From the NCBI GenBank assembly GCA_024516035.1, contig CM044957.1, positions 52,510,085 through 52,574,084 of the forward strand: a stretch of 64,000 nt of DNA, read 5' to 3'. Under the pieces are notes generated by a model. The model was not told where the DNA came from. It searched no databases and saw nothing but the letters and a program-made list of their open reading frames with translations. Source of the stretch: Bactericera cockerelli (taxonomy: Eukaryota > Arthropoda > Insecta > Hemiptera > Triozidae). Position 1 is the stretch's first letter; every line of letters begins with the position of its first letter. A program made the translations under genes and the position numbers. Positions 12,693 to 24,100 of this stretch are shown piece after piece.

Positions 12693-12702
12693 TTTATTTA
12701 TT
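12693..12702 (-). terminator. Candidate poly(A) signal of DOLK
   Basis: On the minus strand this reads as overlapping AATAAA hexamers, about 280 bp past the DOLK stop codon and beyond the 67-bp repeat array. There is no transcript evidence. Confidence 0.35.
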
Positions 12703-12784
12703 TTCATCACCAATTATGATTATGACTAGTATATTAATATTATTGTATTTAATCATTAGAATCTTACCAATTCGAATAGTAGAA

Positions 12785-13031
12785 TAGAGAGATACAAAAT
12801 TGAACCAAAAGCAATGCCAAATTGTTCACTTCTGAATCTTAATAATTTATAATAGAAAGATACAAAATTGTACCAAAGGCAATACCAAATTGTTCACTAA
12901 TGAATCTTAATAATTATAGTAGAAAGATACAAAATTGAACCAAAGGTAATACCAAATTGTTCATTCTGAATCTTAATAATTTATAGTAGAAAGATACAAA
13001 ATTGAACCAAAGGTAATACTAAATTGTCCAC
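12785..13031 (-). repeat. ~67-bp tandem array covering the 3' end of the DOLK coding sequence
   Basis: Four units (three whole, one merging into the exon) repeat with a period of 66-68 bp. Each contains the minus-strand sequence that in the gene codes NLVLPLVQFCIFLL. The first unit is the true C-terminus and contains the DOLK stop codon at 12981-12983. The other three lie in the presumed 3' UTR. Units differ by a few substitutions and 1-2 base indels. Confidence 0.85.
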
Positions 13032-16000
13032 CTGATCAGTTTTTGCTTCAATTAATGTAACAGCTGCAGTCCCAATCACTCCTACTGTGGCTTTATTCCA
13101 CGACGTTAAACCTGAAACAAAGGGGATAAACTTTTTTTTAACCTAGATCAAAAGAACGAAACGAAAAATATTACTTCGTATAGATATAATAATATCTAAA
13201 AGAACATTGGTTTAATGATAGTATTTCTTGAAATTGATTTGACAAAATAATGATCTCAAGGTCATTCTGTATGTATATGGGGTTTCAAGACGACAGTGAA
13301 ACAAAACGATATCGATGAGGGTATACTAATCTGGAAAAAGATCATTTCGCTACTTGACATATTTATCAAACAATATTCATTTTTGGCGATGAAATTCATC
13401 CACGCTAAGAACAGGAAGTCTTGGAAATTAATATTTTGGGTAATGGTAAGAAAAAACTAATAAAATACATTTTACACCTAATCACTTGCTAAATAATAAA
13501 GTAATAGGTAATAACTTACCTAAATAAACAAATGTTAGGATAATCACTAACTGTGACAGAAAACAAGCCACAGATCCCTCTATCGTTTTCAAACTATCTG
13601 AAATAAATAAAATTGAAAATTACTATAGTCTTGAGCAGCCCGATACTTTATAACTAGATTAATTTTATATTAATAGATGTATGGCCGTAAACCACACCAC
13701 ATACAAAAAATCATCTCACTGTTTTCGTTCTAGGAGAATTCAGTCAATTATACTTGCACATTTTATACACAGACTGTATGGTAAGATGAATGAGTACAGG
13801 AAATTTTACTTTCGGATAATAGTTATAATTGTTCAAACATTGTAAAAATAACTTTTTTTTTCATTTTTTTTTCTGGCATTGGTAGGCAAGGCCATTCCAT
13901 ACAGCCGTAAAAATAACTTAATATTCCTCAAAGTAAATAAATTCCTTCTGAAACCTACTTCAGGTATTTCGCAATTATCGCATCATAGCCTTTTCAACGG
14001 CACTGATGGTCCCATGATGGTGTCTCTTCAGGGGAAATTTGACTTAAGAGAAAAGGATCAAAAGCTCTGTCCCGGTAGCTCAGTGGTAAAGGCGGCACTC
14101 TGTGAATCCATAGGTTCCAGAGGTCGTGGGTTCGAAACCCAGCCAGGACATGACAAGTTATCCTCCCATTTGGGATTTTTACCACATAATAATATGTCTT
14201 GGGTTTACTGCTGGAATAATGGGACTTTAATAGTCCTTATCGGGCAGTATAAAAAAGGCGATATTATATCTCAAGATTATTTTAAGATCAACTTGATTTA
14301 TTTTAATGCAGTGTAGTAATTTACTTTTTTTTAGAGCTTTTTAATGAATTTAGTAATCTAGATCTAACTCAATTTCTTACGATGTACAGATAAAAAAGAA
14401 GGATGAATCAAATAAATTTAATATATTATTGTGAATTGAACGTGTTCTATGACCATTTAAATTTTAAATAAGAACAGATACAACATAGCAGCAGCTGTTC
14501 AAAAAACAACTTACTTTTCCATTTGTGCTTTCCCATGTTGGATCCAACCATGCTGGCAAAACAATCTCCCACTCCCACACTGAGTACTCCTGCGTTGAGC
14601 AGAAGTAAGTCACTCTTCTCCAATGACTGAGGACTCAGCCATAGGGGAAGTGAACATCCAGCCAGTAAATATATAGGTGTCAGAGCTACAGCTGAATCTT
14701 TCTCATCCACGTACAATTGAAACCCTTGATTCAAAGCACCAGACAGTGGCGGTAAACCAAGAAGTCTAATTACCTGTATGTGGGTCAGTTAAGAAAAAAA
14801 TTCTCAGTAAGTATGAAATGATACATGGTCTTTCGAGGTAAATAGAGATTTCTGAATTTTTATATGAAAAATACTCAGAGACTTTGTCTTCGGCCCTGTT
14901 TTTAAAAAATATTGAGTTGGATTGAAACAAGTCTCCTTAATTCAAATAGCATAAATTACACTCAAAAAAGATATTTTTACACTTTTCACGACAAAAAAAT
15001 TTAATCCACTTTTGAAAGCTTGTGTTCCTAAAAACCATAAAAAAATAATTAGTTATTTCAAATGGAAAATGTGTTTATGATTTTTTTCAAAAGTAAAATT
15101 TATGATATGTCCCAGGCCTGTTTTGAATAAAAACATCAAACTTGTCTTCAAAAAGTTATTTTACAAAAAAAAAAAAACCAATACAGACCTCGAGAACTAA
15201 GAACAAAGCCAACACCACACCAGTGGCCAAGTACAGAACACATCGGTTTACAAGCAAGCCTGGAAGAAACACAGCCACAGCAAGTAGGTGGAAGATTTTT
15301 CTGACACTGGTAGTGGCTTTTTGTTTGGAGGATATCTGAGAAGCTATTGCAGCAATGGCGATCAAAACGCAAGCCACCCAGTACAGTACTAGGAACGTCT
15401 GGAAATATACAGAGTACAGAAGTATTATAAGATTGTTGACTTTTTAGCAATGGCGAATTAAATCATGCAAGGGGAAAGATAAAATTTCATTATTACATAA
15501 AAAAAAAAAAACACTGCTAATTATAGACACAATACTTCCTTGTGATTGTTTCACATTGTATACACGTACACGTGCCAATTTTCAGATTTTTTACGAAATC
15601 ACTTGTATCTCTAAAACCGCTTGACCGATTTTCTTCAAGTTTGTTTTATATGGTAGAATATTATTTTTTCTACATTCAAAACTCTACAAAAAATTCTGTA
15701 TCGGCAAGTCGTGGACCTTATTTTTTGACTTTTTTGTCCAAATTTTTGATTTTCTTAAATATCAGAGTTAAATTACATTTAATCTCAAAAAAATATAAAT
15801 TACATATTATGTAAAACAATAATATGGATATACATACAATATTTCATCAAAATCGGGTGTACCGTTCACGAGATAAAGTAAAAAGTTAGTGGTCAGGCAC
15901 ATGGTCTCTTTCACCCATAATCGCTAGTACGAATTTGATGAATTTAAAATGGGACCATCTACAGAACGTCTCCTATATGTGTGCAATTCAAAATCCGTTG

Positions 16001-18158
16001 AGTAGTTTCCGAGATTTGCGTTACAAGGAATATTTTTAACAGACCGACAGACGGACACATAACCAAAGTTGCTCAGGAGGTTATGAAACGTCCAGAAAAA
16101 AATTGAAATCGGAGCAATAAAAATATTTTTTTTTTTTTAACAAAAACGAACACAATACTTCCGATTTCTAATATTAGAAATTTCTCGGAAGTAATATAAT
16201 AAGTATACATTTAGTGCAACTTTCACCAAGCAGCCTAAGATAGGTTCATAGAAGAACCTAGAAAATGATATGGTGCTGACAAAAACTTACAGTTTGAGTG
16301 TTGACAAGCAGCAATTCAATGATCCATAATATAGGAGATCTTTGCAATAATATGTGAAGAGGAATGATTGCTCCTAAAGTGCTGATAAGGAACAGACATG
16401 GGTAGAACACTGAATAATACCTCAGAGATGCTTTAGTGTGAACCAGAGACCCGAGTACAATCACACAGCTGAGCCCTACCTGTAATTTAAAGATACCAGT
16501 TTTTTTACAACAACATATTAGAAGAAGGGATATTTAAGTTGTTGTTGTTGTAACCAGCTTGGCTACAGCTGGAGGGGTGAGTGACGGTCTCCAGCCAACC
16601 AGCAAAAGGGATATTTAAGTCAAAATGTTCTGTTCTACTTGAATTTTCTCTGGTGGTTCAAAAATTATGATGGTGGTCGAGTGGTTATAGTGCTAGTTCT
16701 GTTAATTAAAGTAGCTTGAAGATCTATTGGTTTGGGTCTATTATTTGTCTAAGTACATAATAATGGCACCAAATAAATAATGGAATAAAGGGTCTCTTCA
16801 ATCTTAATGGGGCAGTACAAATGTTTTTTTTTTATATATAAATATAGATCTATATATTTTATTTGGGTTTAACATCTCTTTCAAATACATGGTCATATCA
16901 CATTGAGTTTTTACTCACCAGTCGAAAGGTAAACACCTCAGCCACTCAAATTAACCTCACTCAACCTAAGGGGGGGCCGGGAATAGCAAGAATGTACTAA
17001 ACTATTTATGAATTCGAAACCAGAATGGTCACCAATCCATGTATTGTGTTCACCACACTGCTTAAATGCAGGGATCAAAGTAACATGCCATTTTTTATTG
17101 GCTAGTTAAAGAAGTGTATACTTTTTATTTTTTGCTACTTAAAGAATAAGTGTCTACTATTTTTGTTTTTCCTGGTTTGAAAAAAAATCATGTTTTCATG
17201 TTTGTTTGTTTTATATTTCTTACTTTCAACAAAAACAAGAGTGAGATAATATAATTACCTGTAAGATAACTGTAGCTATATCTTGACAATAATGAGGTTT
17301 CTCTTGAATATGAAGTAATATATTTGTGTAGGAATGCATTTGAAACAAGAGGAATGTTTGAGTTAAAATACTAGCTTCACCATATGTGAACCCATTTTTA
17401 ACACTTTTTATGATGTATTCTAATAAAGGATGATAGAATACTGAACACACTAATGAATGCAAAATGTTAATGTAGACTCCATAACCTGGAAAAAGATGTC
17501 CTCATTAGATCATCCTAATACATTAGAGAAAAAACGTAAAATTACTCAAAACTGCCAAAAACAACATTGTTTGTGGTTTTAAGCAGTTAGGACTAAAAGG
17601 ATTTCAGATTATCAAAAAATGTAAGTAAAACAAAAACGCCCAAAGACAAGAGATATTCATAAACTTTTCAAGCATAGATGGCACACTGAATACAATAGTT
17701 TTTATGAAATCATAGAAGTTAAGGAACATCCAGTGTGGTGAGCATATGAATGTGTGACTTGGTGACTACTCTGAATTTGAATCCACTCATGATCGTCATG
17801 GTAATACACATTAGACTGGTTTTAAAAAATCAATATCGGAATTTTTACAACGCTCAGGCAGAAATGAGTTCGGCTCTTGCAGAAATTGAGATAGACAAAA
17901 TTTCAAGGCAATCAGAGTACGTTAACAGGACCCGCTCTGGCCTCAAAGTTTGGAAATTTGCCAAATTTTCGAGTTTGAGCTGACATTTTCGGCCATAACT
18001 CGAGAACGAAAAATTATACGAGGTTTATAGATATCTCAAATGAAAGACCATTTTGTTGGCTTTACTTTGTTGAGGAGAGAAACAAAATAAACTTTATTAT
18101 TTCGAACTGCTCACATAAAATGAGTTGCCCAAAGACACAGTATACCAAATATTACTTT

Positions 18159-18194
<36 letters not shown>

Positions 18195-21100
18195 TATAAC
18201 TGAGAAAAAGTCTATTAACTTTGGACAACTACATTTGAGTTATGAATATAAGTGTCTTTGGATGATGTGGAGGGTGTCTTTCAAGACTGTCAAACATAAG
18301 TTTTTCAAATCATTCTTCTCGAGTCTGTGGGACTTGAAAAAGTTGACGAGGTAGGGAGATGCAGTACCACGAACACCAAACCAAAGTCCATGAACTGTCC
18401 ATTGGGAAATTCCATATTTTTGCTGGAAGTATGGAATTGTCGGCTCGTAAATCGCTCTTTTTTCATTATTTATATTTGTGTCTTGATTTTCTTCATTAGA
18501 TTCCCATCGTAAGGTAGGGTCAAGGATCATAGCTTTACCATTGCGTCGGTCAATGGTAATGATATCCACTCTTCTATTTTGTTGTCCTCCATCTTCTGTA
18601 AGGGCCTCACAATGCACTTCTTCATGCACTTCCCATCCTTTTTTACGGAAGAGGTCAGCTGTAGCTGTACGAATTTTGTGGTGTGCCGAATTCCGTAGGA
18701 GTTCAGAGCGGGGACAAATGCCACGGATATGAGGAATCGTTTCTATTAGGTTGTTCTCGCTACAGGTAGGATTCCTGCAGCGGCGATTTCCTTGACTCCT
18801 GCCACCTGTCGCCCGGTTTGCCATGGAATTCATTGACAGTTTCAGTGCATTCGTCCACTCACTACTGGTAAGACCTTGTTTATTTGACACCCATTGATTT
18901 GTAGTGGAACATGACTTGTACCATTGGATACCAATACCTCTTTGTACCATTCCCTTCCATTTGTCGAACTCTGTTTCTCGCAAGTGAGTTCTCATTGCTC
19001 GGACGGATTGTTGATTTGTGATATTGAGACGAGTCTTACAACCTTGCAGTTCGGTTTCACAATCTCGTGCAACATGGAGGTGTGGGTCGTTAACTTTCAG
19101 AAGTGTTTGGCAAATATTAATATGTTGCAGACCAGCTTCCCAGGTAACTCGAACAATTCCAAGACCTCTCACGTTTCTACGAGAATAATAAACAGGAATT
19201 GGAGTATCAGCTGGAAGACCCACAATCTCACGAACACCTTGTCTGATGATGGAATCGACAGAGTCCAGAAAGTTGTTATCAAGGAGATCTACTGGTGTTG
19301 TTTGTAGAGGATACACAAGTTTTGGGAATACATATTGTTCTAGTATGTTTAATTTTTGATCACCGCGGAGAAGTGGCGAAGTGATCAGATTTCGAAAGTC
19401 ACTTTCAAATTCAGCAATGAACCTTCTCTTGTCAAAAACTATACCATTGGAGAAGTTGATTCCCAAGTAGCGGATGCTTTCGTTTTCATCAATAGAGCGT
19501 ATTTGTGATCCATCAGAAAGGGAGAGATGTTCAACATTGATCAATCCTTGCTTCACATTGATAGCGACTGACTTCGTGGGATTTATAACCATGCCAACTT
19601 CAGCAAAAGATGTTTGAAGATACTCTACAAGCATGACGGCATTTTTTTCATCCTTTGCAATTATAGTCGTATCATCAGCGAAAGCGAGAATTGAGAGTTT
19701 GGCAACATCTGGTGACAGCAAGAATCCATGTTCTTCCGCTACACTTGGGTCAGAGATCTGTTTCAGAACGAAATCTTGGCAGAGATTGAAGATGGTTGGA
19801 GATAGGGGTAGGCCCTGACCTACTCCACAGCGCAGATCAATTGGACTTGAAAACTTTTTATTCAGTTCTATTTTTGTAGAATTTGTTGTAGCAAGGGTTA
19901 CAATTAAATTCTTTAGATCAACAGGAAGAGGTAATGATTCTAAAGTTTGAGTAATATGCCGGTGGCCCAACTTATCAAATGCCTTGGCTAGGTCACACAT
20001 TACAATGCAACAATCTTTCTTGTCTCTTTTCGCAACTTTGAGGCAACCATCAACAATAGAGGCATTGATATGCGTTCCAGCGATTCCAGCAACAAAACCT
20101 CGTTGATATTGAGAAAATTGAACCATCATGCGCATTTTTTGATCCAAACACTTCTCTATAATTCGGCGTAGCAGACTAAAAATTGTGATTGGCCTCCAAT
20201 TGTTTAAATCATGTTCATCACCTTTGCCTTTGAAGATGAGGATAGTCCGACCCGTACGAAATGAAATCGGAACATAATTCCAATTAAGCATGATTTTAGC
20301 TAAGTTGAAAATAGCTTCTACGCACTTAACTTGACGCACAGTTCTCATTATTATTTTGTCAGGTCCAGGTGAAGTGTCAATTGCAATCTTCTTGATTGAT
20401 AAGAGTATATCATCAACTGTCAGTATCGTTTCATGTTGTGGAATTTCACATGTCTCGTAATGATCACGAATATTATCATTAGGATTTTCGTAAATTGTAC
20501 GAAAATGTTGTTCAACTGTTGGTAAGTGGACTTGAAGTGTCACTGACTTCTTTGAATTCAACAGAGTCTGAGCAACTTTGCGTCGTTGGTTAGCATACTG
20601 CCATTGAGTGAGGTCATACTTATACTTCTCATTACGCTTATTTCGCTGTCGTTGTGATGATCTCTGGGGGTTACTGCTTTGTCTGTAACTACTGTTGGAT
20701 ATTACAGCCTTTGCCTGTTTACGTTTTCGATAGTATGTCACTGCTGGGTGGACTGGTCCTGGTAATTGGTTATTTGCTTCCACTAAAAACTTGGTGAAGT
20801 TTTTTATAGTTGTTTCAAAGAGAGCTATGTTGTCTTCATTCCGTGGAAAAGATAGAAATCTTGCAAAATCAGAGGCAAAAGTAGATGACTCTTGTACTAG
20901 TTTATTGATGGCTTCATTATTATTCTCATTGGGTAGAGTAGAGTTTGTCTCGATTAGACTTCTTTGACCACTATCCGGGGGATATGTCACATTCTCAGTA
21001 GGAGCAGAAGGTTGTGGACGAGTAGATGTTGAAGCAATCAACTGTCGAACACGAATTTCTGCACAGGGCCCAGACGCTTTCGCCAAGTGACCATTGAGGG

Positions 21101-24100
21101 AGATGAATTCCCTACCACACCCAGGACATGGAACTTTTGGCTTGGCGGAATTTCTTTGTCTTCCATTTCTAGATTGAGAAGATGTATCGGTAGTATCAAC
21201 TTGTGTTGAAGGAGCGTTTGGAGGGAGAGTAGAAGAGCGAACATCAGGAACATCAGGTTGAGTCAAAAATGAGAATGTTGATTCATTTGTTAGAGTACTA
21301 GAGTTCAATATTCCAGTTGGATCCAAAGACATGCCCAATTTAGGAACAAGAGAGTAATAAGATACTAAAATAACGCATAATACAAAAATTTAGGGCAAAA
21401 ATGTAAAATTGGATTTGAATTTCGGAAAATTTCCAGAGCGGAGAACTTTGATGTTGCCTAAATTAGGAATATGTAGTCGAAAACGGGCCAGGTACCCAAA
21501 GTAGAGCATCTAAGGCATGATAGGATAATGGGAGAAAATACTTATGATTTATAAAACTTATACATGAAAATGTTAGCAGATTAGTTTTGAATGATTTTTT
21601 GACACATTATGAAGCTATAAATACCCATTTTTACCTACTTGATAGTTCCTGACAGGTTAAGGCATGGACAGAAAAACAAAATAATAATACAAACATATTA
21701 CGTCAAAGTTATTCTCATTTTTTTTTTTAATTGTAGAACAACATATATCTAAAATTAAAAGTACAAATAGGTAACATTTCGTTAAAAAATACAAATTAAG
21801 CAGTAAAACTTAACTTAGTTAGTTGGGAGAGGGGTAGAGAGGGAACTTTTTGAAGAATCAGGATAGAGTCTCCTACATTTACTCACAACTTGTGGGACAA
21901 ACTGTTTCTGACATTCCTCTCTAGTTAGTAAGTCGCTGAAGTCACTCCTCAACTTAACGCCTCTCTTGGCTGTGTCGTTTACAACTTTAAGGGGTTGTAC
22001 AATTTTAAGTCCTTTCTGATACTGAGGCTCACCATGCCAAATTTAGGGGTCTACCCTCAAAAAGTCAGTTTTTATGACAAATCGACTGAAGAAAAGAAAT
22101 GTTTCGTGAGTAATGAACTCTTTAAAGCCCCCTCTCACATAAGCTGATGGTAAGTCTTTATATTCGTACTGTAATGTAATGCTGCAAAGCTTTTCAGAAG
22201 AACTGAAGAGCTTTGCAGCCATTCCAAACTTTTCATCATGTGACAAAGTTGGATCGAAAAATCCCAAGCCAACAATTTCGGCATTCAAGTACCACAGGTG
22301 ATAGACAACTTTATTTAGTGCTTTCTCTGAACTATGTGTTTTGATACGACAGCATCAAACTCAGGTGTAGAGAAAAAGGACCCTGCACATTATTAGAAAA
22401 AATGTTAGAGTGGTACGGGAAGTTGCCTTGAGAAGCGTCTTTGACTGTAAAATGGGTAGTAGAACTGAACCTCATCCAGATAATTTATATGAGAGCGCGA
22501 TTAGCTCAGTGGTTAAGCACCGCTTGCCATGCGGAAAGTCCTGGGTTCGATCTTCCGTGCCGACAAAAACTTGTATTCTTAATTTGGTTACAATTGTTTG
22601 TAAGGGATACCTTCCGGTGCGCTCGTGTTGACCCAGCACCTAAATGGGAAGTATTGTGTCACTTCTCGCCCATCAGAGGGGAGGCTTACTACGGGATGGG
22701 CAGGTTACAACACAGACCACAAGCGTCTACAGTAGCTCCTGTTTCTTGGCTATAATCTGTGGTACTTGAATGCTGAAACTGTTGGCTTGGGATTTTTCGA
22801 TCCAACTTTGTCACATGATGAAAAGTTTGGTATGGCTGCAAAGCTCTTCAGTTTTTCTAAAAACCTTTGCAGCATTACATTACAGTACGAATATAAAGAC
22901 TTACCAGCTTATGTGAGAGGGGGCCTTAAAGAGTTCATTACTCACAAAACATTTCTTTTCTTCAGTCGATTTGCCATAAAAACTGACTTTTTGAGGGTAG
23001 ACCCCTAAATTTGGCATGGTGAGCCTCAGTATCAGAAAGGACTTAAAATTGTACAACCCCTTAAAGTTGTAAACGACACAGCCAAGAGAGGCGTTAAGTT
23101 GAGGAGTGACTTCAGCGACTTACTAACTAGAGAGGAATGTCAGAAACAGTTTGTCCCACAAGTTGTGAGTAAATGTAGGAGACTCTATCCTGATTCTTCA
23201 AAAAGTTCCCTCTCTACCCCTCTCCCAACTAACTAAGTTAAGTTTTACTGCTTAATTTGTATTTTTTAACGAAATGTTACCTATTTGTACTTTTAATTTT
23301 AGATATATGTTGTTCTACAATAAAAAAAAAAATGAGAATAACTTTGACGTAATATGTTTGTATTATTATTTTGTTTTTCTGGCCATGCCTTAACCTGTCA
23401 GGAACTATCAAGTAGGTAAAAATGGGTATTTATAGCTTCATAATGTGTCAAAAAATCATTCAAAACTAATCTGCTAACATTTTCATGTATAAGTTTTATA
23501 AATCATAAGTATTTTCACCCATTATCCTATCATGCCTTAGATGCTCTACTTTGGGTACCTGGCCCGTTTTCGACTACATATTCCTAATTTAGTCAGTAAC
23601 CATTAAGATTTCGGGAACTAGTATTATAGAACAAAGTAAAGCCAACAAAATGGTCTTTCATTTGATATATCTTTAAAGCTCGTATGATTTTTCGTTCTCG
23701 AGTTATAGCCGAAAATGTCAGCTCAACCTCGAAAATTTGGCAAATTTCCAAACTTTGAGGCCAGAGCGGGTCCTGTTAACGTACTCTGATTGCCTTGAAA
23801 TTTTGTCTATCTCAATTTCTGCAAAAGCCGAACTCATTTCTGCCTGAGCGTTGTAAAAATTCTGACATTTTTTTCTTACCCCTATGAGATAAAACCAGTC
23901 TAATACACATCCTACTGGCTATTACCAATCCCACTTAAGCTGGGTGAGGTTAATTTGAGTAGGTAGTTGGTTTGTTATCCTAGCAAATGGTGAGTTATAC
24001 CACCATTGTGATTTGAACATGTGGTAGAAAGCAACATTAAACCTAAATAAATCAATAAAAATATATTAACTCTCGTAAATTTACCTTCAAATGAATAAAG

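Larger units (their letters stand above)
17812..23902. mobile_element. 6.1-kb foldback DNA transposon with 8-bp target duplication
   Basis: The ends are inverted repeats, TAGACTGGTTTT at 17812 and AAAACCAGTCTA ending at 23902. They are flanked by an exact 8-bp duplication ATACACAT (17804-17811 and 23903-23910). The right arm is continuous, 22757-23902 (about 1.15 kb). The left arm is its reverse complement but split into 17812-18073 and 21458-22310 by a LINE. Both arms carry the same transposon protein fragment, about 5% diverged by eye. The loop (22311-22756) contains a SINE C. An 8-bp duplication fits hAT-, P- or similar superfamilies; none is assigned. It lies wholly in DOLK intron 2. Confidence 0.85.

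Noticed and set aside
14069..14145. Possible functional tRNA genes (also at 11715, 22492, 35505, 60757)
   Set aside because: The heads have A and B boxes, but each is followed by the same family-specific body, and acceptor stems do not pair well by eye. They are SINE heads.
18240..21338. Host telomerase or a Penelope-type RT
   Set aside because: It has a C-terminal CCHC finger and a REL endonuclease motif and no GIY-YIG, which fits R2-type LINEs.
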